Source of the DNA: DATFVA01 sp963800255
GTDB taxonomy: Bacteria > Bacteroidota > Ignavibacteria > Ignavibacteriales > Ignavibacteriaceae
NCBI GenBank assembly: GCA_963800255.1
Contig: CAWDAK010000013.1
Coordinates: 1 to 64,000, forward strand
Reading direction: 5' to 3'
DNA length: 64,000 nucleotides
Both the position numbers and the translations under genes were made by a program. Below the pieces are notes generated by a model. That model did not search any database and was not told the DNA's origin. It saw only the letters and a program-made list of their open reading frames with translations. Every line of letters begins with the position of its first letter. Position 1 is the stretch's first letter. This document shows, piece by piece, positions 50,078 through 59,648 of the stretch.

Positions 50078-50815
50078 ATGAAAACCAGCTTACCAGGGCT
50101 TATTCCTTATCGAAAAGCGGATAAATGGGGTTTCTGTAATTCTAAAAAAGAAATAATAATACCTATAAAATATGACCAGGTCGGTTCTTTTATCGAGGAC
50201 CGTGTAAGGGTGAAGCTAAATGATAAATGGGGTTTCATCGATACCGCAGGGAAGGAAATTACACAAATTAAATACGATGAGGTTGAGGATTTTCATACCA
50301 ATTTCGCAAAGGTGAATTTTGGGATTAAAAAAAATGATGGGAGAATAGTTTTTTCCGGCAAATGGGGAGTTATCGATCAATCAGGCAAAGAAATAATTCC
50401 TGTGCAGTATAGCGAAATAGGAGATTTTCTGGATGGACTTTTTCCTGTTAAGTTGAATGAAAAGTGGGGACTGCTTAACACTGATGCCCAAAGTATAGCT
50501 CCAATAAGATATGATGAGATAGGGGAACTTAAAGAAGACTATCTTCCGATTAAAGAAAAAGGGAAATGGGGATTTATTAACCGGAAAGGCGAAAAAGTGA
50601 TCCCCGGCAATTTTGATGATGTCGGTTCATTCTCCAGCGGGATTACTTACGTCCGTTTAAATGACTGGTGGGGACTTATAGATAAAAACGGAAAAGGCGT
50701 TACCCCAATTAAGTATGATAAAATAGGAGAGATCAGAAACGGATTAATTTCTGTGAAAATTGGAAACAGGTGGGGTTTTATCGATAGAAGCGGATCTGAG
50801 TATTTTGAAGATTAG
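50078..50815 (+). CDS. WG-repeat protein
   Basis: A 245-residue protein made almost wholly of WG repeats. Seven Trp-Gly motifs occur at intervals of about 23-46 residues: KWGFCN, KWGFID, KWGVID, KWGLLN, KWGFIN, WWGLID and RWGFID. Each is followed by a K-x-x-I/V-P/T-I-x-Y/F-D/S segment. There is no signal peptide. The ATG at 50078 is 8 bases after AGGAG; a GTG at 50075 is only 5 away. WG repeats form beta-propeller-like or solenoid scaffolds of unknown role. It is convergent with the beta-helix gene. Confidence 0.85.
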   Translation: MKTSLPGLIPYRKADKWGFCNSKKEIIIPIKYDQVGSFIEDRVRVKLNDKWGFIDTAGKEITQIKYDEVEDFHTNFAKVNFGIKKNDGRIVFSGKWGVIDQSGKEIIPVQYSEIGDFLDGLFPVKLNEKWGLLNTDAQSIAPIRYDEIGELKEDYLPIKEKGKWGFINRKGEKVIPGNFDDVGSFSSGITYVRLNDWWGLIDKNGKGVTPIKYDKIGEIRNGLISVKIGNRWGFIDRSGSEYFED

Positions 50816-50885
50816 TCTATTTTCTTTTCTAGGCTTATAAAATTATTAGAAATGACAATTTAGGATTTCTTCTAAGATAAAATAA

Positions 50886-50967
50886 AATCACCCGGTCGAT
50901 AGTGTGCTGTCGGGGTACACTACCTGATCCCTGAATATTATGAGTAATGGAATCCTGCCGGGCGATT
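50886..50967. terminator. Structured inverted repeat between convergent genes
   Basis: An outer stem of 9/10 bp, AATCACCCGG (50886-50895) with CCGGGCGATT (50958-50967), encloses TAGTGT (50900-50905) with ACACTA (50917-50922). On the minus strand a T-rich run follows the outer stem, so it may terminate the minus-strand beta-helix gene. Other functions cannot be excluded. Confidence 0.45.
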
Positions 50968-50997
50968 AAAACAATGATGTATTCTAGATTTTATAAC

Positions 50998-52419
50998 TTA
51001 TTTAACTATCAAAAGTTTCCTTGTGGATGAATAAATCCCTGATTCAAGCCTGTAGAAATAAACACCGCTCGACAGCTTAAAGTCCTCTGAACTAAATGTT
51101 GTACTGTGTACGCCCTCTTGCTGCTCTCCGTCAACAAGAACAGCCACCATTTTTCCCAGCAGGTTATAGACTTCTAATGAAACATAGCTCCGCGAAGGAA
51201 TTGCGTATCTGATTGTAGTTTCAGGATTAAAAGGGTTCGGGTAGTTCTGGTAAAGATGAAACTCACCCGGTAAGCTGCCTGACTTTCTTTCTTTGATCGA
51301 AGTAAGAACTGACGGCAATATTTTACTCATCGGTCCCCCGTATGCCCCCATGTCATTTCTAGTAGTTCCCATTGCAGGAAAGAGAGCAAAGCCCGGATTA
51401 ACGGGGTTTTCCGGATCGTTATAGGCCGCCTCCGGATCTCCGGCATCTATACAGGGTGATGAAAGATCGACCAGGTACATTTCACCGAATAAAGGATCCT
51501 GCTCAATGTTCCCCATACCGGAAAAACCACCTTCAACATCACTATACGCTATTTCAGCAGAACCGCCTCCGGTAAGCGCAATCTGACCTCCGGATGTCTG
51601 CGTATTTCCCCAAATAATATTATTCTTAGCTTTAATCGAAGTTGACCAGATAAGTATGCCTCCTCCTTTGCCTCCGGTTCCAGTCACAGAATTATAAGCT
51701 ATTACGTTATTCTCTATAATGGTTGCACCCATGGCCAATGTCCAAATTCCGCCGCCCCCGAAATCCTCACCGCCGCTGTTATTAATAATTATGTTATTTT
51801 TCATTTCTCCTGAGGCATAGTTCCAAACAATGCCTGCACCATAATGTCCCTTATTATCAGCAATAATATTATTATAGATATGAGCATTGCTGTCGCCTGC
51901 CCTAATACCGCCGCCGCCTGCGCTGGTAACATTGTTTCGGTCGATAGCTTCATTATGCATAATCAGGTTATTTTTAATGGTTGGAGAGGAAAAGGTAATG
52001 AGGATTCCCCCGCCTTCCCGGTAAACACCTGCACCATGTTCATCAACCCATTTGGTCCCTGTTCCGCCGGTTAAGGTGAATCCCTCCAGAACAGCGGTAC
52101 TGTCCTCACCTGAAACAATCCTGACGCAGCTGGCAGTATCAGGGTGTACAGGGCTGCTTCCATTAATTATCGTATTAAGTATATGAAGAGGATCATTATC
52201 AAGAATGTACCGGCTTGCAACGGTTATATTTTTGCCTGAAAAGTTTATATTTTCAAAATATATCCCTTCAGCTGCCAGAACGGTATCACCGGTCTGTGAA
52301 ACATTGATAGCTGCCTGGATTGTATTAAACTCTGCAGGAACATTTAACACCCTTGCAGCTAAATATCCCTGAAATAGTATTCCCAGAAAAAAACATATAA
52401 TCGTGAAACAGCGGATCAT
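50998..52419 (-). CDS. T9SS-exported parallel beta-helix protein
   Basis: A secreted surface protein. A ribosome site GGAGG lies 5 bases before the ATG at 52419; the ATG at 52431 overlaps that site, so 52419 is the likely start (473 residues). A signal peptide (ending YLAAR) is followed by a right-handed parallel beta-helix (about 25-350) with NosD-like repeats: NIIINNSGGEDFGGGGIW, NNVIAYNSVTGTGGKGGGI, NNIIWGNTQTSGG. The C-terminal T9SS sorting domain begins at NYPNPFNPETTIRYAIP and ends KLLIVK. Such helices often bind or cleave polysaccharides; there are no clear catalytic residues, so binding or adhesion is equally possible. Confidence 0.87.
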   Translation of the reverse strand: MIRCFTIICFFLGILFQGYLAARVLNVPAEFNTIQAAINVSQTGDTVLAAEGIYFENINFSGKNITVASRYILDNDPLHILNTIINGSSPVHPDTASCVRIVSGEDSTAVLEGFTLTGGTGTKWVDEHGAGVYREGGGILITFSSPTIKNNLIMHNEAIDRNNVTSAGGGGIRAGDSNAHIYNNIIADNKGHYGAGIVWNYASGEMKNNIIINNSGGEDFGGGGIWTLAMGATIIENNVIAYNSVTGTGGKGGGILIWSTSIKAKNNIIWGNTQTSGGQIALTGGGSAEIAYSDVEGGFSGMGNIEQDPLFGEMYLVDLSSPCIDAGDPEAAYNDPENPVNPGFALFPAMGTTRNDMGAYGGPMSKILPSVLTSIKERKSGSLPGEFHLYQNYPNPFNPETTIRYAIPSRSYVSLEVYNLLGKMVAVLVDGEQQEGVHSTTFSSEDFKLSSGVYFYRLESGIYSSTRKLLIVK

Positions 52420-52516
52420 TTTTGCCTCCATTCATTATTTTGATTTAATTTGAGAGAAATTTATGTGAAGGTGAGACAAAAATCGTCCTGATTCATGAAT
52501 CCGAACCTTTTTCGGT

Positions 52517-53716
52517 TCACTCAGTTTGATGAACGGTCGGAGAAGCTGATTCAGGAATTGTATGATGAGAGTGATAAGGCAGATATTTCCTCCGGTATTC
52601 GGTTGGAGTGATACCCGCATATTTTTTAAATGTTGTATTAAATACAGATTTTGAGTTAAAACCAACTCCGTACAGAACCTCAAGAATTGTCATTTTCCTT
52701 TTGGCCGGATTAGAAAGAATTATTTTTGCGTCCTCAATCCGGTATCTGTTAATAAAATCGAAAAAATTCTGATTCTTTTTCTCATTTATTATCTTTGAAA
52801 GGATCCTTGGATTCATTTCCAGTCTTTCAGAAAGCTCTTTCAAAGTAAGGGTTGATGTCAGGTATGGTTTCTCAGCTGACATATATTTCAGAAGTTTTTC
52901 AAGGTACATTTCTGATTCATTCCCTGTGAAACCCGGATGTTCACTTTTTGATTTCGGGAGTCTCTTTTCAACATCGAAAAACTGTAGCGGCTGTTTTAAT
53001 CCTTTATAAATAACAAGATTTGCGAAAACAAAATTTATTGCAATTGAAATAAATATTAGATATCCGGATAGTTCAGGTGAAATTCCACCGGTATTGCGCA
53101 GAAGGAAATGTGTAAAATCTATAAGCCACATAAACAGGAAGGCGTATAGCACGAGCTCAAGCCAGCCTAATTCAAGGTGATGGATCATGGAATAAAGTGA
53201 TTTTATACTTCTACTATAGCGTAAAACAGCAATCAGGGTGAGCGTCATATAGATGAGAATCTGAAGATTCATCGTAAGTCCAACCCAGAAACCCAACGGG
53301 TAGGGGAGCACTGTACCGCTTTCAAGCAGTTTAATTTTTATAGCGGCGGGTTGAAAATAAAAATAGTTTGCATATAATAAATTATAAACTGCGAATGGGA
53401 TTAAATGCAGCAGGTCATACTTAGTCAGGCGGAAATGATCACTGGTTAGCGACCTTGTGTATAAAAACAGCAGGGGTCCGAATAAAAATCCGAATGATGT
53501 CCCGATAAAGAAGAAATGAACTCCTACAGGCATAATATATTCAGAGAATGAGAAGAGGAGGTAGCCTGTCAGGAACATCGCATTGACGAAAAGGAAAGCC
53601 GAAAGAAGCAATTGGTTTAACCTGTTCCCCTTCTTAAGGTTAAGCAGGAAAAAAGAGAAAATAAACAATTGCAGAGCCGCAATAATTGCGATAATATCTG
53701 TGAGGGAAATTCTCAT
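52517..53716 (-). CDS. Membrane-anchored AraC-type transcriptional regulator
   Basis: A 399-residue regulator. The N-terminal half (about 5-235) has seven hydrophobic helices, a membrane-sensor layout seen in Bacteroidota. The C-terminal AraC/XylS DNA-binding domain (about 280-385) has two HTH motifs: LKELSERLEMNPRILSKII and MTILEVLYGVGFNSKSVF, then TFKKYAGITPTEYRRK. It lies upstream of the beta-helix gene on the same strand (about 97 bp), so it may regulate that gene, which is inference. It is divergent from leuS. Confidence 0.9.
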   Translation of the reverse strand: MRISLTDIIAIIAALQLFIFSFFLLNLKKGNRLNQLLLSAFLFVNAMFLTGYLLFSFSEYIMPVGVHFFFIGTSFGFLFGPLLFLYTRSLTSDHFRLTKYDLLHLIPFAVYNLLYANYFYFQPAAIKIKLLESGTVLPYPLGFWVGLTMNLQILIYMTLTLIAVLRYSRSIKSLYSMIHHLELGWLELVLYAFLFMWLIDFTHFLLRNTGGISPELSGYLIFISIAINFVFANLVIYKGLKQPLQFFDVEKRLPKSKSEHPGFTGNESEMYLEKLLKYMSAEKPYLTSTLTLKELSERLEMNPRILSKIINEKKNQNFFDFINRYRIEDAKIILSNPAKRKMTILEVLYGVGFNSKSVFNTTFKKYAGITPTEYRRKYLPYHSHHTIPESASPTVHQTE

Positions 53717-53812
53717 TCCTAATTGCCTGATATGATTGATTAATGATATATAATTTTTTTTATAATATCTATGATGCTGATTAATTCTTATTGTGATGAC
53801 ATGCTTTTATAA

Positions 53813-53843
53813 TTTGAATTCCCTCCCATTTTCGGTAAATTTG
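53813..53843 (+). promoter_or_regulatory. Promoter upstream of leuS
   Basis: TTTG (53813-53816), 19 bp, then TAAATTTG (53836-53843), a full match to the Bacteroidota TTTG-N19-TAnnTTTG consensus. It ends 32 bp before the leuS start. Confidence 0.6.
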
Positions 53844-53875
53844 AAGTTAATTTTTAAATCCAAGACGAAATAATA

Positions 53876-56341
53876 ATGAGATACCCTTACTCCGAGATTG
53901 AACCAAAATGGCAGAAATTCTGGGCAGAGAAGAAGGTTGCCAGGACAGATCTTACCCAATCAGATAACAAACTTTATTCTCTTGTAATGTTTATTTATCC
54001 TTCCGGTGCAAAGCTCCATATCGGGCACTGGTATAACTACGGACCGAATGATACATGGGCCCGGTATAAGAAATTAACCGGGTATAACGTGTTTGAACCG
54101 ATCGGTTATGATGCTTTTGGCCTGCCGGCAGAAAACTATGCTATCAAATCAGGCGTTCATCCTTATGACAGCACCATGAAAAATATTGAGGATATTCGTC
54201 AGCAGCTGAAAAAAATGGGCTGTATGTACGATTGGGATGCCGAATTGATGACCTGCGATCCTGAATATTATAAGTGGAACCAATGGTTATTTTTAAAACT
54301 TTATGAGAAGGGCTTAGCTTACAGGAAAAACGCTCCGGTTAACTGGTGTCCTAATGATCAGACCGTACTGGCAAACGAGCAGGTAGGAGCTGACGGTACT
54401 TGTGAACGCTGCGGCGCGGTTGTAGTGCAGAAGAACCTGACACAATGGTTTTTCAAAATTACCGACTATGCTGAGGAACTTCTCCAGGGACTTGAAACAA
54501 TCAATTGGCCCGAAAAAACAAAATTGATGCAGCGAAACTGGATTGGTAAAAGTGTTGGCGCTGAAGTTAATTTCAAGGTTGAGGGAAGCGATGAGGTTAT
54601 TTCCGTTTTTACTACCCGTCCTGATACCCTTTACGGTGTTACCTACCTTGTCATCGCACCGGAACACCCGCTGGTTGATAAACTAACTGCTCCTGAATAT
54701 AAGGAAGATGTAAATACTTACAGGGAAGCTGCAAAGCTATTGTCAGAAATTGAAAGAACTTCAACGGTTAAGGAAAAAACAGGAACTCCGATCGGGTCAT
54801 ACGCAATAAATCCGTTAAACAGCGAAAAGATACCTGTGTGGATAGCAGATTATGCTTTATTGACATACGGAACCGGATGCGTAATGGCAGTTCCCGGCCA
54901 CGATGAACGGGATTTTGAATTTGCAAAAAAATTCGCACTGCCGGTAAAAAAGGTTATTCTTGAATCGGGGACAGACGTCGATGTGGAACTGAAAGAGGCT
55001 TATACGGGAACAGGTAAAATGGTATTCTCTGATGAGTTCAATGGACTGGAATCTGAAATTGGTAAGCAGAGAATAATAGAATACCTTGAGCTGAGAAATT
55101 TTGGAAACAGAAAAGTTAATTTCAGACTCAGAGACTGGCTTATTTCGAGGCAGAGATACTGGGGAACCCCTATTCCGATTATCCACTGTCCTGATTGCGG
55201 GACTGTTCCTGTGGATGAAAAAGAACTACCCGTAACGCTTCCATATGAGGTTGAATTTAAACCGTCAGGGGAATCTCCTCTTACTACAAATCCCGGTTTT
55301 ATTAACGTTAAATGTCCTAAATGCGGTTCGGATGCAAAACGTGATGCAGATACAATGGACACTTTTGTAGATTCCTCCTGGTATTATTTCAGGTATCTTG
55401 ACCCTCATATAAAGGTTGCGCCTTTTAATAAGAAAACAGCTGACGACTGGGTGCCTGTTGATATGTATGTCGGCGGAGCCGAGCATGCAACGATGCATCT
55501 GCTTTATGCAAGGTTTATACATAAATTTTTGAGAGACCTTGGGTTAACTAAAAGCAATGAGCCTTTCCAGAACCTGCTGCACCAGGGAACTATTACCAAT
55601 GAAGGTGCGAAAATGTCAAAATCAAAGGGTAACGTTGTAAATCCTGATCAATTTACTTCCAGGTATGGATCTGATGTTTTCCGGATGTATCTGATGTTTA
55701 TGGGACCATACGAACTGGGAGGGGATTGGAGCGATAAAGGTATTTCAGGTGTAGATAGATTCGCACAAAGAACTTATGAACTTTTTAACAGGTTCAGCGG
55801 TCTTATAAAACAGGTTCCCTTAAAGAATAAATTTGACATCAACTCCCTTAGTGAATATGAGAAGTCAGTCTACCGGAAAACAAACCAGACAGTTAAGAAA
55901 TTTGAAGAAGAAATCAGCAGTTTTAGGTTCAATACCGCAATTGCCTCACTGATGGAATTAATAAATGAACTTAAAAATATTGATAAATGTTCAGATGAAA
56001 TTAAGTTATATACTCTTGTAAGATTTTCTGTGCTCGTTGCACCCGTTGCTCCCCACCTGGCGGAGGAATGCAGGCAGTTACTGGGTATTGAGGACTCCAT
56101 TTTTGTTAACCCAGTCTGGTATAACTTTGACGAAGCTGCTCTTATTCAGGATATCGTAAACATTGCAGTGCAGGTTAACGGTAAACTCCGTGATACCATT
56201 GAGGTTCCGCTGGACAGTAGTCAGGAGGATGTTAAAAAAACGGTATTGGGAAATGAAAAGGTGATTAAACATATCGAGGGAAAGACCATTGTTAAAGAGA
56301 TTTATGTTAAGAATAAAATTTTTAATATAGTCGTTAAATAA
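53876..56341 (+). CDS. leuS: Leucyl-tRNA synthetase
   Basis: A class I aminoacyl-tRNA synthetase that charges tRNA-Leu. It is 821 residues. The HIGH motif is at 48-51 (KLHIGHWYN) and the KMSKS motif is intact (GAKMSKSKGNVVNPD, about 581-585). The CP1 editing domain (about 220-400) has TTRPDTLYGVTYLVIAPEHP and GTGCVMAVPGHDERD, and zinc-like CPNDQ...CERCG and CPDCG motifs. RDWLISRQRYWG is conserved. It starts a run with serS 32 bp downstream. Confidence 0.97.
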   Translation: MRYPYSEIEPKWQKFWAEKKVARTDLTQSDNKLYSLVMFIYPSGAKLHIGHWYNYGPNDTWARYKKLTGYNVFEPIGYDAFGLPAENYAIKSGVHPYDSTMKNIEDIRQQLKKMGCMYDWDAELMTCDPEYYKWNQWLFLKLYEKGLAYRKNAPVNWCPNDQTVLANEQVGADGTCERCGAVVVQKNLTQWFFKITDYAEELLQGLETINWPEKTKLMQRNWIGKSVGAEVNFKVEGSDEVISVFTTRPDTLYGVTYLVIAPEHPLVDKLTAPEYKEDVNTYREAAKLLSEIERTSTVKEKTGTPIGSYAINPLNSEKIPVWIADYALLTYGTGCVMAVPGHDERDFEFAKKFALPVKKVILESGTDVDVELKEAYTGTGKMVFSDEFNGLESEIGKQRIIEYLELRNFGNRKVNFRLRDWLISRQRYWGTPIPIIHCPDCGTVPVDEKELPVTLPYEVEFKPSGESPLTTNPGFINVKCPKCGSDAKRDADTMDTFVDSSWYYFRYLDPHIKVAPFNKKTADDWVPVDMYVGGAEHATMHLLYARFIHKFLRDLGLTKSNEPFQNLLHQGTITNEGAKMSKSKGNVVNPDQFTSRYGSDVFRMYLMFMGPYELGGDWSDKGISGVDRFAQRTYELFNRFSGLIKQVPLKNKFDINSLSEYEKSVYRKTNQTVKKFEEEISSFRFNTAIASLMELINELKNIDKCSDEIKLYTLVRFSVLVAPVAPHLAEECRQLLGIEDSIFVNPVWYNFDEAALIQDIVNIAVQVNGKLRDTIEVPLDSSQEDVKKTVLGNEKVIKHIEGKTIVKEIYVKNKIFNIVVK

Positions 56342-56373
56342 AAAGTTTAAACAATAAAATAATAAAAACACAA

Positions 56374-57651
56374 ATGCTTGATCTAAAATTTATTCGCGAA
56401 AATCCTGAAGCAGTGAAGCAGGGAGTAAACAATAAAAACGAAAAAGACAGGGTTGATGAAATACTGACCCTTGACGGGAAAAGAAGAGATTTGATACTCC
56501 GGGGGGACGAACTTAAATCTGAAAGAAACCAGGTTTCCTCCCAGATACCTGTGCTTAAAAAGCAGGGCAAAGATGTTTCAGAACTTCTTTCATCGATGAA
56601 GGTTGTCTCCGATCAGATTGCAGAGATCGACTCCAGTCTTCGTGAAGTTGAAAATGATTTAAACGAGATATTGATGTATGTTCCGAATATGCCTCATGAA
56701 TCCGTTCCTGTAGGCAAAACTGCTGAAGACAACATTGAAGTTAGACAATGGGTGCCGGAGGGATTTTCCTTTAAAAGGGGAGGTAAAATATTGGATCACA
56801 TTGAACTTGGTAAAAAATTAAAAATACTTGACTTCGAACGAGGTGCAAAAATATCAGGTTCCGGATTCCCCCTTTACCTTGGTAAAGGTGCAACCATTGA
56901 GAGGGCATTGATTAATTTTATGCTCGACTATCATCTGCAGAATCATAACTATACCGAAGTCTTTCCGCCTTTCCTGGTTAACCGTGAGTCGATGAAAGGA
57001 ACCGGCCAGCTTCCAAAAATGGAAGATGATATGTATGCCATTGATAAAGATGAACTTTATCCTATTCCAACCGCTGAAGTTCCTATAACAAATATTTACA
57101 GGAATGAAATTATAAATGAAAGCGATTTGCCGATCCGGCATGCAGGTTATTCGGCCTGCTTCAGGAGAGAAGCAGGTTCCTATGGGAAGGAGTCAAAAGG
57201 TTTCCTGCGGGTGCATCAGTTTAATAAAGTTGAGATGGTAAAGCTGGTTAAACCGGAAACTTCTTATGAGGAACTTGAGGGTCTTGTAAATGACGCAGAA
57301 GATATTTTAAAAGCACTGAAAATTCCCTACAGAATTTTATTATTATGCACGGGCGATTTAAGTTTTTCCGCAGCAAAATGCTACGATATTGAAACTTGGT
57401 CGCCTGCTGAAAACCGCTGGCTTGAGGCTTCATCCTGCAGCAACTTCGAAAACTTCCAGGCAAGGCGTGCGAATATCAGGTTCAGACCTGAAACAACGAA
57501 GAAGCCTGAGTTTGTTCATACTCTTAACGGCTCAGGACTGGCTACCAGCAGGTTAATGGTTTCAATACTTGAAAATTATCAGACCGAAGATGGGAAAATT
57601 ACCGTCCCTGAAGTATTGCGTAAATATACCGGTTTTGATATTATAGATTAG
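56374..57651 (+). CDS. serS: Seryl-tRNA synthetase
   Basis: A class II aminoacyl-tRNA synthetase. At 425 residues its length is normal. The N-terminal coiled coil (about 25-105) has alternating charged and hydrophobic residues. Motif 2 is ACFRREAGSYGKESKG and motif 3 is GSGLATSRLMVSILENYQ. SSCSNFENFQARRANIRFR is the serine-site region. It is 32 bp after leuS. The MITE-like element follows directly after the stop. Confidence 0.97.
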   Translation: MLDLKFIRENPEAVKQGVNNKNEKDRVDEILTLDGKRRDLILRGDELKSERNQVSSQIPVLKKQGKDVSELLSSMKVVSDQIAEIDSSLREVENDLNEILMYVPNMPHESVPVGKTAEDNIEVRQWVPEGFSFKRGGKILDHIELGKKLKILDFERGAKISGSGFPLYLGKGATIERALINFMLDYHLQNHNYTEVFPPFLVNRESMKGTGQLPKMEDDMYAIDKDELYPIPTAEVPITNIYRNEIINESDLPIRHAGYSACFRREAGSYGKESKGFLRVHQFNKVEMVKLVKPETSYEELEGLVNDAEDILKALKIPYRILLLCTGDLSFSAAKCYDIETWSPAENRWLEASSCSNFENFQARRANIRFRPETTKKPEFVHTLNGSGLATSRLMVSILENYQTEDGKITVPEVLRKYTGFDIID

Positions 57652-57689
57652 TTTTATCGAGCTAAACAGATACAATAACGAAATAATAG

Positions 57690-57828
57690 AGGCTGTCTGT
57701 CTCATAAGTGTCATTCCGAACCTTTCCCTTAACGGGATTTATTTCGGAATCTAAGTATTCGATTTCGATTCGGAATAAGAACCTGAAACTCGTACAGGTT
57801 GACGATTTCATAATTTTGAGACAGCCTT
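57690..57828 (-). repeat. MITE-like dispersed repeat, copy B (intact ends)
   Basis: An element of about 140 bp with short terminal inverted repeats: AGGCTGTCT...CTCA at the left and TGAGACAGCCTT at the right. It holds internal hairpins (ATTCCGAA/TTTCGGAAT and AACCTG/CAGGTT) and no gene. Its reverse complement matches copy A at 3358-3477. It fills the gap between serS and the ABC exporter, ending 21 bp before the exporter start. Confidence 0.8.
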
Positions 57829-57848
57829 ATAGGATATATATTACCTTT

Positions 57849-59597
57849 ATGAAAAATTTATTCACACTGAAAAAATATTTCATTCGATACAAGAAAAAGC
57901 TTGGCTGGGGTATGCTATTTATCATACTCTCAAATATCGGGGCTGTCTATATACCTCTGCTTTTGAAGGATGCAATTAATTCTTTTGATGAAAACGTTAC
58001 TGTTGATCAGCTCTTCCATTACGGTCTGCTTATTGTTCTTACCGCCGTATTTGCAGGCACGTTCAGGTTCTTTATAAGACAGACGATTATTGTTGTATCG
58101 AGAGAAATTGAATTTGATCTGCGGGAGGACTTCTGGTCTCATATACAAAGACTGCCTTTAAGGTATTTCCAGAATAATTCCACCGGAAACTTAATGGCAC
58201 ATGCTACCAATGATATTAATGCGGTTAGAGCATTCCTTGGTCCTGCTGTAATGTACTCAATAGATACTACAATAAGACTGACGATGGTGATAGCATTAAT
58301 GATTTCACTTAATTTTTCGCTTACTTTATATACACTGCTCCCGCTTCCGCTTCTTTCATATCTTGTTTACAAAATAGGTAAAAAGATCCATGAAAGGTTT
58401 ACAAAGATCCAGGAGAAATTCGCTGAATTGACAACAAAAGCGCAGGAGAATTTTTCCGGTATCAGGGTTATTAAATCATATGTGAGAGAAGAAGGCGAAA
58501 TTGAATCATTTAAGGAAATGAGCAAAGATTATCTTGAGAAGAATATGCGGATGGTAAAAGTGCAGGCAATGCTTATGCCTATCCTATTCCTGATTACCGG
58601 TTTGTCGCTTATCATTGTCGTTCTTGTTGGTGGAGGTAAAATAATTTCGGGCTCAATGAACCTTGGTGAACTAACGGCATTCACTTTTTACCTGGGAATA
58701 CTGATCTGGCCTATGATTGCCTTCGGCTGGGTGGTAAACATTGTGCAGCAAGGTGAAGCAAGTATGAAAAGGCTGAATAAGATATTTCATGAGCCCTATG
58801 AGATAAAAGATACCGAAGAAACAGATACTGGTATACAGCACCTTAAAGGTGATATAGAATTTCGCGGCGTCTCCTTCAGGTACGGGGAAAACCTTCCTTA
58901 TGTTCTTAAGGACATAAATTTGAAAATAAAAGCTGGTTCATCTGTAGCTGTAATGGGATATACCGGAAGCGGAAAAACTACTCTGGTTAACCTCATACCA
59001 AGGCTTTATGATGTCACAGGAGGTGAGCTGAACATCAATGGTAAGAATATAAAAAAGATCCCTCTTGACATTCTAAGAAAAAACATTGGTTATGTACAGC
59101 AGGAGCCTTTTCTTTTTTCAGATAGTCTTCTTAATAATATTTCCTACGGTGCAAGAGAGGTCAGCCTTGAAAAGGTTAAAGAAGTTTCTGAAATAGCAAA
59201 TTTCGATAAAGATGTTGAATCATTTCCCCAGGGATATGAAACAATAAGCGGTGAAAGAGGTATTACACTTTCAGGTGGTCAGAAACAGAGAGCCACTCTT
59301 GCAAGGGCCCTCAGCGTTGATCCGGAGATCCTTATACTTGATGATTCCTTTTCAGCGGTTGATACAAACACTGAAGAAGAAATACTAAGGAACCTGAAGA
59401 AGTTTATGAAGGGAAGAACAAGTTTAATTATAAGTCACAGGATCTCTACGGTTAAAGATGCCGATAAGATCATTGTACTTTCTGACGGGAAGATTGCCGA
59501 AGAAGGAACTCACGAAAAATTAGTTTCACTTAATGGAATATATGCCGATCTTCATTACAAACAGCTGCTCGAGAAAGAGCTGGAAGAGTTGAAATAA
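57849..59597 (+). CDS. Heterodimeric ABC exporter subunit, degenerate-site half
   Basis: An ABC exporter half-transporter with six transmembrane helices (about 1-320) and an ATPase domain. The ATG at 57849 (582 residues) starts MKNLFTLKKYF; an upstream in-frame ATG at 57708 lies inside the repeat element and is unlikely. The nucleotide domain has Walker A GYTGSGKTT, Q-loop YVQQEPFLFSD, signature LSGGQKQR and Walker B ILILDDSFSAVD, where the catalytic Glu is Asp. The H-loop is ISHRIST. With the next gene it matches the BmrCD/TM287-288 type of exporter, which moves drugs or lipids out of the cell. Confidence 0.94.
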   Translation: MKNLFTLKKYFIRYKKKLGWGMLFIILSNIGAVYIPLLLKDAINSFDENVTVDQLFHYGLLIVLTAVFAGTFRFFIRQTIIVVSREIEFDLREDFWSHIQRLPLRYFQNNSTGNLMAHATNDINAVRAFLGPAVMYSIDTTIRLTMVIALMISLNFSLTLYTLLPLPLLSYLVYKIGKKIHERFTKIQEKFAELTTKAQENFSGIRVIKSYVREEGEIESFKEMSKDYLEKNMRMVKVQAMLMPILFLITGLSLIIVVLVGGGKIISGSMNLGELTAFTFYLGILIWPMIAFGWVVNIVQQGEASMKRLNKIFHEPYEIKDTEETDTGIQHLKGDIEFRGVSFRYGENLPYVLKDINLKIKAGSSVAVMGYTGSGKTTLVNLIPRLYDVTGGELNINGKNIKKIPLDILRKNIGYVQQEPFLFSDSLLNNISYGAREVSLEKVKEVSEIANFDKDVESFPQGYETISGERGITLSGGQKQRATLARALSVDPEILILDDSFSAVDTNTEEEILRNLKKFMKGRTSLIISHRISTVKDADKIIVLSDGKIAEEGTHEKLVSLNGIYADLHYKQLLEKELEELK

Positions 59598-59648
59598 TAA
59601 TCTGTTTCCGGCGAAGTGATTATCAAGCTTAAGATGAGAGAATAGTTT

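Noticed and set aside
57708..57848. N-terminal extension of the first ABC subunit
   Set aside because: The extra 47 codons are entirely within the MITE-like repeat and do not resemble an exporter N-terminus.
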